NCBI GenBank assembly: GCA_029975165.1
Contig: JARKPR010000085.1
Coordinates: forward strand, 1-64,000
Length of the DNA: 64,000 nucleotides
Direction: 5' to 3'
DNA from: Selenomonadales bacterium
GTDB lineage: Bacteria > Bacillota > Negativicutes > Sporomusales > UBA7701
A program made the translations under genes and the position numbers. Numbering within the stretch: the first letter of the stretch is position 1; every line of letters begins with the position of its first letter. The notes beneath the pieces were generated by a model, which saw nothing but the letters and a program-made list of their open reading frames with translations, was not told where the DNA came from and ran no database searches. Positions 8,060 to 17,146 of the stretch are shown here, piece by piece.

Positions 8060-9512
8060 GTTTGGCCCTCCGGTGCTTTGACTTCCTGCCCGCCGGTATC
8101 AGGTTTTCCCAGAGGCCCAGCCAGAAGGATTTACTGCGCTTGGCCACGCGGTTATAGCAGGGGATGCTGCCGATGACGGGAATCCCCAGTTGCCGCAGAT
8201 CCTCGACTCGGTCGATCGTCTTGTAGAAGTAATCGGCAATAAAGGCGACGCTGACACCCGCGAACAGGCCCAAAACCACGGCGATCGCCAAATTCAATAG
8301 CCTGCGGGGCATGACCGGCTTTTCCGGCAAGGCGGCGTCATCGACCAACTGGATATTCGTAGGCAGCGTCATCTCAGTGATGCGCGCTTCGTCGAAACGC
8401 CGCGCCACCATAGTGTATGAATTTTCCGCCAAGGCATAGTCAAGCTGTAGACGCGCCAGTCCTTGTTCCGTTAACGGCAACTGGGACAGTTCCCTTTTTC
8501 CTTCGGCGGTGTGTTGGTCGAGCACAATCTTTTGCGCCCGGGCCTGGGCAAGATCGGCCTCGGCCTGAACCTTATTCTGCGCCAGTACTTGATAAACCGG
8601 ATTGTTCGATATCGTCTCCCGGTTCACGATTCTGGCGATTTCCGCCTGCAATTTTTCCCTGGTCGAGGTGATCGCTCCTTCAAGGGCGATCACCCGGGGA
8701 TGGGCATCGGTCATCGTCTTTTTAAGTCCGGCTAACTCGGTCTCCTGGTCGGCCAGCCGGCTCTTGAGCTGCTGGATAAGCGGATTGTCGGCGTAGTATC
8801 CGGGGTGCTCCCGGGCTATTTGCTGATTTATGCTATCGATCCTGGCCTGACTTGCCGCCATCGCCAGGCGGTTGTCGGCCATCTGTCGCGCCAGAGCCGA
8901 TTGTTTCTCAAGGAAGAGATTGGTCTGGCTGGTCGGGGTAACAGTTCCCTTGGTACGCTTATATTCGACAAGGGCTTTTTCGGCTTTATCGAGACTGTTC
9001 CTCGCTTCGGCCAAGTTTTCGGCCAGGAAGATTCGGGCCTGTTTGTTCTCGAAGCGGACGATTTCCGTCAGGCGTTCTCTGAACTCTTTGATAAGTGCGC
9101 TCGTCACCCGTTGGGCTTGCTGGGGCGAACGCGACTGGTAGCTGATTTTGAGGAGTTCGGTATTTTTCACCGGCTGGGCGTCGAGCGATTTGACAAATTC
9201 CTCGTAGGCGGGTTTGACGGCCGAGGCGGCGAATTCATTATCAATGACGGTTTCAACGACCACACGGCTCTTTACGATTTCAGCGTAGGTAAATATTTGC
9301 TGCTTGATCTGCTCGTCAGATATGGGTAAGTTTTGGTCGTTGTTCGTTCTGGCAATTTTGACGCGCATCGTTGCGGCGGCCTCGTACACCGGCGGCATGA
9401 AGACATTGATAAGTAGGGCAATACCGACAGATATACAGAAGAAATAGGCTATCAGCTTGCGTTGCCGGTTGAGGATCGCGACGAGATCCCGCAATTCGAA
9501 GTTTTCTTCCAT
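8046..9512 (-). CDS. Wzz/GumC-type polysaccharide co-polymerase (chain-length determinant)
   Basis: I chose the ATG at 9512 (MEENFELRDLVAIL), which has a GGAGG ribosome-binding site; the frame is open 14 codons further. The 488 residues give an inner-membrane helix near 20-40, a long periplasmic coiled-coil region, and a second helix near 405-430 preceded by the proline-rich LPEKPVMPRRLLNLA block of Wzz proteins. The cytoplasmic tail is short and basic. It should set chain length together with the polymerase and the exporter. It overlaps the kinase-like gene downstream, the split CpsC/CpsD arrangement typical of Firmicutes. Confidence 0.85.
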   Translation of the reverse strand: MEENFELRDLVAILNRQRKLIAYFFCISVGIALLINVFMPPVYEAAATMRVKIARTNNDQNLPISDEQIKQQIFTYAEIVKSRVVVETVIDNEFAASAVKPAYEEFVKSLDAQPVKNTELLKISYQSRSPQQAQRVTSALIKEFRERLTEIVRFENKQARIFLAENLAEARNSLDKAEKALVEYKRTKGTVTPTSQTNLFLEKQSALARQMADNRLAMAASQARIDSINQQIAREHPGYYADNPLIQQLKSRLADQETELAGLKKTMTDAHPRVIALEGAITSTREKLQAEIARIVNRETISNNPVYQVLAQNKVQAEADLAQARAQKIVLDQHTAEGKRELSQLPLTEQGLARLQLDYALAENSYTMVARRFDEARITEMTLPTNIQLVDDAALPEKPVMPRRLLNLAIAVVLGLFAGVSVAFIADYFYKTIDRVEDLRQLGIPVIGSIPCYNRVAKRSKSFWLGLWENLIPAGRKSKHRRAKHAAA

Positions 9513-9567
9513 GGAAGTGCCTCCAAGAGTGGTGTGCGATTCTCTTGTCCTCATGACGACGTCCGTC

Positions 9568-10206
9568 CTATGTGGTAGGCTGGTTCATCCAATGACGGAT
9601 CAACCATATCGGACTGACCATCGGCAAAACATCCTTGTTGATATCGATCTTGCCGTTATTCGTCAGGTAGACGATATCGCCGCTATTCAGCACATAGTTC
9701 TTACTGGTGTCGCCTCTTTTCAGCAAATCGAGCAAATTTACTTTTAAGGGGTTGTCTTGCGAACCGTTGCGGATGATATACACCTTGGTTTTGAGCGCCT
9801 CCTGCGTCCAGCCTTCTGCTTTGCCGATCGCATCCATCAGGGTATGGCTTTTTTCCAGATCGTAAGCCCCCGGTCGGGTGACCTGGCCGACGATATAAAT
9901 CCGCGTCGTGCCGAAGGTTTTTACCCCGACGTTGACGATCGGGTTTACATAGAATTTGCCCAGTTTTTCGGTCAGTTGGGAAGAAAGCTCAGCCACGGTC
10001 AGACCGGCGGCGACGACTTCTCCCACCGGCGGAAAGGTCACTTTTCCGTCCGGGCGAATGGTCGTCTCGGGGACATTCAGATCGACCATTCCGAAAACGC
10101 TGATCGACAGAACATCCCCCGGAATGAGGGCATAATCGCTGGCGTGTGCACTCACTGGCAGCAATGACAACAGAACAACCATCAAGAGCAGTTTCCATTG
10201 CTTCAT
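9568..10206 (-). CDS. Wza-like polysaccharide export protein
   Basis: 212 residues with a signal peptide (MKQWKLLLMVVLLSLLPVSAHA). Next comes the Poly_export domain starting YALIPGDVLSISVFG, with TIRPDGKVTFPPVGEV, then an SLBB domain IYIVGQVTRPGAYDL. It is shorter than E. coli Wza (about 380 residues) and lacks the extended C-terminal helix region except for an amphipathic end (PIWLIRHWMNQ). There is no lipobox cysteine. It should form the periplasmic/outer-membrane export ring, which implies a diderm cell. It is followed by the wzz-like gene 56 bp downstream. Confidence 0.85.
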   Translation of the reverse strand: MKQWKLLLMVVLLSLLPVSAHASDYALIPGDVLSISVFGMVDLNVPETTIRPDGKVTFPPVGEVVAAGLTVAELSSQLTEKLGKFYVNPIVNVGVKTFGTTRIYIVGQVTRPGAYDLEKSHTLMDAIGKAEGWTQEALKTKVYIIRNGSQDNPLKVNLLDLLKRGDTSKNYVLNSGDIVYLTNNGKIDINKDVLPMVSPIWLIRHWMNQPTT

Positions 10207-10300
10207 GCGCGCTACTCCCTATCGTTTAGAAAAGATTATTGTCGAAACTATGTATTTCCTATTTTGCCAAATTCGCTATATTGATAAAAAAACCTTTATT

Positions 10301-10316
10301 TTTCCATAATTTCTAC
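10301..10316 (-). promoter_or_regulatory. Leader motif shared with the pga operon
   Basis: Minus strand GTAGAAATTATGGAAA, just upstream of the wza-like gene. The pga leader carries the same sequence less one A at 22701-22715. A shared site upstream of two polysaccharide operons suggests a common regulator acting on DNA or on the leader RNA. Confidence 0.4.
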
Positions 10317-11467
10317 TATATATTGATATTTTTTGACGGCGTAGCGATGACAATCTCGTCGTAAACGGCCACTGTTCTGTTAATCATCGCCGGCAGGGTG
10401 AATAACTCTTCGAAGCGCTTCCTGGCATTGACACCCATTCTTTTTCTCAATGCAACGTCGTCATGAAGTTGGCGAAGACGACGGACCAGGCAATCCAGGT
10501 CGCCGGCAGGAATAAGAAAGCCGGTTTCGCCTTCGACCACCAACTCGTTCACGCCGCCGACGTTCGAGGCGACTACCGGCAATCCTTGACACATCGCTTC
10601 CAAGATACTGAGAGGCAACCCTTCCCAGTTGCTCGTAAGGGTGAAAACATCGCATCCGGCCAGAAGCTGATCGACATCCAGCCGCAACCCCAAAAACGCC
10701 ACATCGGCGCCTAACTGCAAATCGGCCGCCAGTTTTTCGTTCTGCGCCAGATCGGGGCCTTCGCCGATCAAAATCAACGAAACCCTTATTCCTTGCTTCT
10801 TAAGTACGGCGACCGCTTTTAATAACAACGGATGATCCTTCTGTTTACAGAATCTGGCCACCATCGCCAGTCGTAGGGGGCCGTGCTCTTTGGCGGCGAG
10901 TGCCGGCCTGGCGATATCGTCAACCCCGTTGTAAACAGTCACCAGTTTGTGGGCACTCTCCGGCATGGCCGCCGTTGCAAGCAGCCGATCAAATTCGGAA
11001 ACGCAGATTATCTTATTCGTCCATCTGGCCGCCAATTTCTCTAGCAGCCGGTAGACGAAGCGCTTACCGTGGGAAACGCCGACCGTGAACGACCAGCCGT
11101 GCACGGTAAACACCACCGGCACACGGCAGACCCTGGCGACGATTCGCCCAATGAAGCTCGCCTTGCTGGAATGACAATGAATTAAGTCCGGGCCGACTTC
11201 CCGGACTATTTTCAGCAGACCGAAAAGCGCTTTCAAGTCGTTGAGGGGCGAAATCGGCCTGATCAGCGACGGCAGGTCGATGAGATGCGTGTTCGACTTT
11301 TGCAGCTCGTCCCACAGCCAGAGATGCTCGCCCATGACCAGATGGGCCTCAATATTTAACGGCAAGCCTGCTATCAGCGCGTTAACGTGGACCTGCGCGC
11401 CGCCAAGATTGCCGTTGGTGATTACGTACAACACCTTCAATGGCCTGTCCATATTGGCAACATTCAT
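10316..11467 (-). CDS. Glycosyltransferase, GT4 family
   Basis: 383 residues, GT-B fold. The N-terminus KVLYVITNGNLGGAQVHVNALI contains the GGAQ glycine loop of GT4 enzymes. The donor domain has FTLTSNWEGLPLSILEAMCQGLPVVASNVGG with the E-x7-E motif. By family and position right after the priming transferase it probably adds the second sugar of the repeat unit on undecaprenyl diphosphate. It starts 7 bp after the priming transferase stop, so the pair is one transcription unit. Confidence 0.88.
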   Translation of the reverse strand: MNVANMDRPLKVLYVITNGNLGGAQVHVNALIAGLPLNIEAHLVMGEHLWLWDELQKSNTHLIDLPSLIRPISPLNDLKALFGLLKIVREVGPDLIHCHSSKASFIGRIVARVCRVPVVFTVHGWSFTVGVSHGKRFVYRLLEKLAARWTNKIICVSEFDRLLATAAMPESAHKLVTVYNGVDDIARPALAAKEHGPLRLAMVARFCKQKDHPLLLKAVAVLKKQGIRVSLILIGEGPDLAQNEKLAADLQLGADVAFLGLRLDVDQLLAGCDVFTLTSNWEGLPLSILEAMCQGLPVVASNVGGVNELVVEGETGFLIPAGDLDCLVRRLRQLHDDVALRKRMGVNARKRFEELFTLPAMINRTVAVYDEIVIATPSKNINI

Positions 11468-11474
11468 GGCAGCA

Positions 11475-12908
11475 TCAAACCATCCTTCTCCCGGAGCCTC
11501 CGGGTTCCGGTTCTGCGGCTTCGTACAGCGGACGCGAAGTCGTTTTGCCGACGCTCTTCCGCCGGTATTTGCTCAGATCGGCTTTTAGGGCCTCCCGTTT
11601 GACGCCCTGGGTGCTGCTCTTTGTCACCAGCACCTTCAACGTCTGAAGGATGATCATCAGGTCGGTAATTACGTTGTACTGCTGGATATATATCAAATCG
11701 TAGGCTAATTTGTCGCGGGGGATAGTGTTGTATTTACCGTAAACCTGCGCCATGCCGGTTATGCCGGGCTGGACGTTATGGCGATAAACATACTCCGGCA
11801 TCTCCTGTTTGAACTTGGCCACGAAAAACGGCCGTTCCGGCCTGGGGCCGACGGTGCTCATATCGCCAAGCAGAACGTTGAGAAATTGCGGCAGTTCGTC
11901 AATGCGGGTAGCCCTGAGAAAACGGCCGACGGCTGTGATCCGTTGGTCGTTTTCCTCCGCCAGGATAGGGCCGGTGAAAAACTCGGCGTCCTGCCGCATC
12001 GTACGGAATTTGAATATCCGGAAAGGCTTCTCGTCCAAGCCGCTACGAATTTGGGTGTAAAACACCGGCCCGGCGCTGTCGAGTTTGATCGCCAGGGCAA
12101 CGATGAGAAAAAACGGCCAGAGAAAAAGCAATGCCGCGCTCGAAACGACGATGTCGAAGATACGTTTCAATGTGCGCTGTTCAATGGAAGGCTTCAAATA
12201 CCGCGGGCGAAACACAGGAATGTCGTCGATCTTGTCCAACGATACGCTGCTGCAAAAAAGTTCGTAAAATCCGGGAACGATCAATACCTGTTTGTTGTGA
12301 ACGTGGCAGTAATGAATGATGTCCGCCTTATTGACCGTGGTAAGTTCGGAGCAGATAATGAAAAGGTCGATTTCGTCGGCGATCGGTTGCCACCGTCCGT
12401 CGAGGCAGACATATTTAACCATGTATTTGAGGTGTGGCTGGCCCTCCAGGTGGGCAACCACACGCTCGCATTCGGCCCTGTTGCCGAGCAGCAAAGCGCG
12501 GCGGGGCCTGACAAGGGCATTCTCAAGCCGCCAGAAAAAATACTTCCAGATAGCCAGCAATACGAACTGCATCGCCATGGCCACCAGCAGGATACTGCGC
12601 GAATAACTGAATTCACGGATAAAGAAGCTGATCGCCATGAGGATGATCATCATATTCATCATGGCGACCGCCAAGCTGACGATTACTTCGTAGTATTTTT
12701 TGAAGGCCAAGGAGAATAAACCATAAATATTGAACAGTAAGCCGCACACGACCACCATGACCGGCAGCATGCTTTTATACACGTCCATTTCAACTATAAC
12801 ACCGCTGTAGCCAACGACAATATTCACCGCGGCGTCGGCGACGGCGATGATTATCAGCATATCTCCCACTAGCAGCAATACCCTGAGGGCTCGGGGTATT
12901 TTAAGCAT
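11475..12908 (-). CDS. Undecaprenyl-phosphate sugar phosphotransferase (priming transferase, WbaP-like)
   Basis: 477 residues. The N-terminal half has four to five membrane helices (about 8-125), then a nucleotide-binding-like linker, and the C-terminal Bac_transf catalytic domain from about residue 250: KRIFDIVVSSAALLFLWP re-entrant helix, FRIFKFRTMR, DELPQFLNVLLGDMSTVGPRPE and YDLIYIQQYN. It moves a sugar-1-phosphate onto undecaprenyl phosphate to start each repeat unit. It heads the Wzx/Wzy-type half of the locus, about 110 bp behind the pgaD-bcsB fusion gene. Confidence 0.9.
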   Translation of the reverse strand: MLKIPRALRVLLLVGDMLIIIAVADAAVNIVVGYSGVIVEMDVYKSMLPVMVVVCGLLFNIYGLFSLAFKKYYEVIVSLAVAMMNMMIILMAISFFIREFSYSRSILLVAMAMQFVLLAIWKYFFWRLENALVRPRRALLLGNRAECERVVAHLEGQPHLKYMVKYVCLDGRWQPIADEIDLFIICSELTTVNKADIIHYCHVHNKQVLIVPGFYELFCSSVSLDKIDDIPVFRPRYLKPSIEQRTLKRIFDIVVSSAALLFLWPFFLIVALAIKLDSAGPVFYTQIRSGLDEKPFRIFKFRTMRQDAEFFTGPILAEENDQRITAVGRFLRATRIDELPQFLNVLLGDMSTVGPRPERPFFVAKFKQEMPEYVYRHNVQPGITGMAQVYGKYNTIPRDKLAYDLIYIQQYNVITDLMIILQTLKVLVTKSSTQGVKREALKADLSKYRRKSVGKTTSRPLYEAAEPEPGGSGRRMV

Positions 12909-12944
12909 ACCAAGGTCCCTTCCTCTAGCCGTCTAAAGCCATTT

Positions 12945-12974
12945 CCGGCAGGTAGCGCATAGCCTACCTGCCGG
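12945..12974 (-). promoter_or_regulatory. Perfect inverted repeat between the pga and EPS gene sets
   Basis: CCGGCAGGTA (12945-12954) pairs perfectly with TACCTGCCGG (12965-12974) around a 10-nt loop. It has no U-run, so it is not a classic terminator. It could stabilise or attenuate the transcript between the two halves of the locus, or be an operator. Confidence 0.5.
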
Positions 12975-13021
12975 TTTGACGCACCATCTATGCGGCTACA
13001 ATCCTCACGCCGTAAGGGAAG

Positions 13022-15796
13022 TTATTTCTTTCTGCCGCCGACGCGGCCGAAGAGCAGATTGACGACGATAAGCAGCAGAACTATGCCCAGACCCCACAAC
13101 AACGGTGTCTGCCAGCGCTTCACCAACGCCACTGCCTTGTACCAGACCGTCTTGAACCAGGTAGTGTAGGTGGACGAGAAATCCTCGCCGATTATCTTTA
13201 CTGAGCGGCTGTCGACCGACAGCATCTGAGGGTCGCCGTTATACACGAGGATATCCCCGGCGAGAGTGTCGTAGCTTTTCGTATCTTGCAAATAGCGCAG
13301 CGCCTCGGTAAGTATGCCGACCTGCAGGTTCGCTGATAAGCTGACCATCGGGATCCCCTGATAGTTGCCTACCTGACCGACCACGGTGTTTACGGCCGGC
13401 TGATAACGATAGATCACCGACTGATCGTCTTTTTTGTAAATTGTATAATTCTTCGTGCGCTGTAGGGGTATGCCGGCCTGGAATCCCTCCGGGATCTCGT
13501 CGACCAGCCCCAACAGGATAAGATAGACTGGTTTGGCGGCCGGACTGTAATCTTTCGTGCTATAGACGGATGGCAAGGCATGTGTGCCGGGCGGCAGCTG
13601 GCTGTTCAGCCAGGCGACCGTTTCTGCCACCGCGCGGATTATATCCTCTGACGCATAATCGCTGATAACGATAGCGCCTTTCTTGTTGAACAGGATGCCG
13701 ATATTCTGCCAGTTGAACTCATCGAAGGATAGGTGGTCCTTGCCTTGAAAGTAGCTGGACTTGAGAATCTGAGCCGTCTGGGATATGCCGTCGACTTTGC
13801 AGTTGGCGGTCTCGAAAGGATAGACAAATTCAAGGCCCAGCGCGTTGCGCGCCTTTAGCGGCACGGAAGGGGGGAAGTAGATTTCTTTGTCGAGGATGCC
13901 GCTGTCATCCAACAGTTCGCTGTGAATAAGCGTACGGTTGGCAAAAACGTCCAGCCTGGCCTGCTTGCCGGCGATGTTGCTGGGGCTGTAGCGGCCCTGG
14001 AGGCGCACTTTCAGACTCCCCGGCACTTCTTCGAGCAACGCCGGGTAAAGTTTAAAATCGACCCCCACGGTCAGAATATCGGACTGGGAGGTGGTGTTGC
14101 CGAAAAAGACCTTGCCTTTTTCCTTGTCTTTGCTTTCAGCCTGGTTTTGGACGCTGATATTGATGCTGGCACTGGGAATAGCGGCCAGTATCTCCGGGGA
14201 AGTCAACTGGCGGGCCATTTGGCCGAGGATTTCGCCATCGTTCGCCGTTATCAGCAAGGTGTCGGCGAAGGGGAGGTGGAGACCGTCGCCGTAAGCGGAC
14301 ATCGCTGCCGGCAAGTTTGCCTTGCTTGTCACCCAGACCCGCGGGATGCCCTCATATTGGGCCCGTTCCTTTTCAAAGATGAATTTCACCGGCAGATGAG
14401 AATAATAACGCTTGAGAATCCCATAAGTCCATGCCCCCGCAGATATCTCGGCCGGGGAGGGCTTGTCGGGAACGATGACCACAACGCCGCGGGCGATGGT
14501 CGAGAGAAATTCCGCCACCGTCCTGGGGGCAGGATTGTTAAAATTATAGGTTATCGAAGATGAGTTGCGGAGAATGTAAGACAGGTAGCCGCGCTGATAA
14601 TCGACGCAGATGCGGTCGGTCGCATAAACGTGGGCCGATATCGTGAGTTTTGCTGGACCCAGTATGCCGATATCGGGCGGCAAGGCCAACTGGACGTTCG
14701 GTCTGGCCTTCAGTTGGCCGGCCGAATAGATGCCGAGCGATTTATCGTTGAGATAGAAAGTAAAGGTACTGTTGTCATTCAAAAATTTCCCCGGCTCGAC
14801 CACCAGGTTGATTGTGCTACCAGGGAGCAGCGGCACGCGCGGCAAGGGGAAAGTAATCGGCAGGTCGCTATTTGACCCTATCACGGTTATATCGTCAGCA
14901 TAGCCCAGCTGTTTAAGGGAAAATGTGTTCGCAACCGCCTCGGCGGAGAGCGGGGTGTAAAGTACCAGCAACAGCAGAATACTGGCGACAATCTCCTTGA
15001 TTGGCAGACTTACCCGTTTAATCTGGATGCCGTCTTTGTCGTCAAGTGCGCACACGGCCATTTTGACCTCCCTTGCTTCCTCCACAACCGCCAGAGGTAC
15101 TTTATAGAACGCGGCCACCTCGGCATCGCTCATTACCGGCCGCGGTTTACGCCGGCTGAGGCGGCCGTACCGCCAGTAGTTCCAGCTAGCCCACGAGAAC
15201 AGGATGATAAAGGACACCAAACCCAAATAGAAAATGAATTTGAACATGAAGGTGGTTGCCTCGATTGCGGAAAGAGAAAACACCTGCGTCTGGAAAAGAC
15301 GGACCCCGGCCAGCCACATGACAACGGTAAAAATCGGCTGCAGCAGATTGAGGAAAATCGCCCACACCGCCACCGACAGCACCGTTTCAACGCCGCGGTT
15401 AACAGGCTTGTTCAGGCGGTAATCGTCGATAATTATTTCGCTTTCTTTGCGGACCTGCTCGGAATATACCTCATCCTTCGGCTCAGGCGACCTGTCGTGT
15501 GACATCGACCTGCCGATGAATCTGATGCAGGAAATAAGCAAGAATAGTGCGATAAGGCCGTAAGAGGCGATAATCACGATCGGTAATGACAACATGAAGT
15601 TTTCTGGGCTCCAGTCAAAAGCCTGCCCAAGCAGCACCAACGGGCCGAGGATCAGTCCGGCTTTCAGAAAGCGCGAAACCTTGCTGGACCCGTCTTTAGA
15701 CTGTTGTTCGCTTGAGGTCTTGGGCACATTTGCGGCCCACCCGCCTTTAGACCGCAGCCTTCTTTCCCTTCGCGGCGGGAATGGAATAGGTTCCAT
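13022..15796 (-). CDS. PgaD-like/BcsB-like fusion protein
   Basis: 924 residues with a composite plan. Residues 43-60 and 70-92 are two membrane helices. Residues ~118-235 look like PgaD: two helices (~135-163, ~184-205) ending in WNYWRYGRLSRRKPRP, then a cytoplasmic stretch. A further helix at ~268-283 leads to a large extracytoplasmic region that matches the cellulose synthase subunit BcsB (ITFPLPRVPLLPGSTINLVVE near 315, then alternating carbohydrate-binding and ferredoxin-like modules), closed by a C-terminal helix (~895-917) and a basic tail. PgaD is the small partner of PgaC in PNAG synthesis, and BcsB guides nascent cellulose. A single chain carrying both types beside a PgaC-like synthase suggests it binds the synthase and receives the polymer in the periplasm. 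Assignment rests on motif memory, not a search. Confidence 0.75.
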   Translation of the reverse strand: MEPIPFPPRRERRLRSKGGWAANVPKTSSEQQSKDGSSKVSRFLKAGLILGPLVLLGQAFDWSPENFMLSLPIVIIASYGLIALFLLISCIRFIGRSMSHDRSPEPKDEVYSEQVRKESEIIIDDYRLNKPVNRGVETVLSVAVWAIFLNLLQPIFTVVMWLAGVRLFQTQVFSLSAIEATTFMFKFIFYLGLVSFIILFSWASWNYWRYGRLSRRKPRPVMSDAEVAAFYKVPLAVVEEAREVKMAVCALDDKDGIQIKRVSLPIKEIVASILLLLVLYTPLSAEAVANTFSLKQLGYADDITVIGSNSDLPITFPLPRVPLLPGSTINLVVEPGKFLNDNSTFTFYLNDKSLGIYSAGQLKARPNVQLALPPDIGILGPAKLTISAHVYATDRICVDYQRGYLSYILRNSSSITYNFNNPAPRTVAEFLSTIARGVVVIVPDKPSPAEISAGAWTYGILKRYYSHLPVKFIFEKERAQYEGIPRVWVTSKANLPAAMSAYGDGLHLPFADTLLITANDGEILGQMARQLTSPEILAAIPSASINISVQNQAESKDKEKGKVFFGNTTSQSDILTVGVDFKLYPALLEEVPGSLKVRLQGRYSPSNIAGKQARLDVFANRTLIHSELLDDSGILDKEIYFPPSVPLKARNALGLEFVYPFETANCKVDGISQTAQILKSSYFQGKDHLSFDEFNWQNIGILFNKKGAIVISDYASEDIIRAVAETVAWLNSQLPPGTHALPSVYSTKDYSPAAKPVYLILLGLVDEIPEGFQAGIPLQRTKNYTIYKKDDQSVIYRYQPAVNTVVGQVGNYQGIPMVSLSANLQVGILTEALRYLQDTKSYDTLAGDILVYNGDPQMLSVDSRSVKIIGEDFSSTYTTWFKTVWYKAVALVKRWQTPLLWGLGIVLLLIVVNLLFGRVGGRKK

Positions 15797-15844
15797 CTAT
15801 ACTGTTCTCCTTTCGCATCGGCATTCGGTCTTTATATACCCTGA

Positions 15845-17086
15845 CTAAAGCTTTGGCGATAGTCCGCGGTCCGGACTCTTCCATACCGCACGTTGGCCCA
15901 TGCGGCGGAAAAGTCCGCGCGGCGTGGCCTTCACAACCGCCAGAGCGGCTATGATCCAGTAGATGAACGGATACCAGATGACCCAGAAATGATACCATAA
16001 GATGGTCTTTTCGTAGCGACGGTCGATGAACATCGCCACTCCCGACTGGATCAGACACAGGGCGACCAGGATAGTGCCTTTCCATTCGGGGAATATCTTC
16101 ACCACCGGGAACGGATGGGGGATAACCAGGCTTATCAGCCACAGCATGCCGAAAACAACGTAGGTAAACGACCAGAGCACGGAAACCACATACTCGATAT
16201 AAATCGGCCAAAGACGGCGCTGCCGCCAGTCGAACCAGATATCGGTATGCCGGCGAATGACCTCGATACCGCCCTGCGCCCAGCGGACCCGCTGTTTCCA
16301 AAGTCCGCCCAGCGTCTCCGGAACGAGGATCCAGCAGAGGGCATTGGGCTCGTAACGTATGTCCCAGAACTTTTTCTCCAGCTTCCAGGTGATGTTGATG
16401 TCGTCGGTAATCATGTCGAAATCCCAGAGGCCGATCTCGAACAGCGCCCGACGGCGAAAAGCCACCACAACGCCGGAAACGGTAAGCACCTTGCCAAGAA
16501 TACGCTGGGTGCGCTTGATCATGCCGATAACGGACGAATACTCGCCTACTTGGATCTTGGCCAGCAGGCTGGTACGGTTGCGCACCCGCGGGTTGCCGGT
16601 TACTGCGCCGACCCTGGGGCCGGTGACAAAATGACTCACCATCCAACGGATAGCGTGTTCGTCAAGATAAGCATCGGCGTCGATGGATACGATTATCTCG
16701 CCGTTGCAGGCCATGGCACCGCACCGCAAAGCCGAGGGCTTGCCGACGTTGGTTTCCATCACGATCGTCCGCAGGCGGGGATGCTCCGTGGCGAGCTGGC
16801 GGAGGATATGGGGCGTTTCGTCCTTGCTGCCGTCATCGACGACGATAACTTCGAAGTTGGGATAATCGGAGGCCAGAACGCTCAAAACCGTATTGCGGAT
16901 CGCACCTTGTTCGTTATGGGCCGGAATCAGTACCGACACAAACGGATACTCGGCAAGGACGGGCGGTTGCTGGGTATGGCGAGCTTCGCGGCGCAGGAAG
17001 AAAAAAATGGCGCCGACCGTCCAGGCTATGCTCATGGTCAGAGGATAGTAAAAGATAAATTCCTCGAGAAACTCCAGCAGGTCCAA
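15845..17086 (-). CDS. pgaC: PgaC-like poly-beta-1,6-GlcNAc synthase, GT2 family
   Basis: 413 residues. One N-terminal helix (~15-32), the GT2 core FVSVLIPAHNEQGAI (49-63), VVDDGSKDET (82-91), metal-site SIDADAY (134-140), acceptor-side ITDDINI (226-232) and the processive synthase signature QRVRW (265-269), then three to four C-terminal helices. This is the PgaC/IcaA layout (E. coli PgaC is about 440 residues). The enzyme should polymerise GlcNAc from UDP-GlcNAc and pass the chain through the inner membrane. It lies between pgaB-like and pgaD-bcsB genes with short gaps. The sugar could differ from GlcNAc; the PgaB neighbour supports an N-acetylated one. Confidence 0.85.
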   Translation of the reverse strand: MDLLEFLEEFIFYYPLTMSIAWTVGAIFFFLRREARHTQQPPVLAEYPFVSVLIPAHNEQGAIRNTVLSVLASDYPNFEVIVVDDGSKDETPHILRQLATEHPRLRTIVMETNVGKPSALRCGAMACNGEIIVSIDADAYLDEHAIRWMVSHFVTGPRVGAVTGNPRVRNRTSLLAKIQVGEYSSVIGMIKRTQRILGKVLTVSGVVVAFRRRALFEIGLWDFDMITDDINITWKLEKKFWDIRYEPNALCWILVPETLGGLWKQRVRWAQGGIEVIRRHTDIWFDWRQRRLWPIYIEYVVSVLWSFTYVVFGMLWLISLVIPHPFPVVKIFPEWKGTILVALCLIQSGVAMFIDRRYEKTILWYHFWVIWYPFIYWIIAALAVVKATPRGLFRRMGQRAVWKSPDRGLSPKL

Positions 17087-17146
17087 GAATCACCCTCCTT
17101 TCGCGGGCCGGCCGGGCTGGCGACCCTTTGCCGAGACACCGTCACT

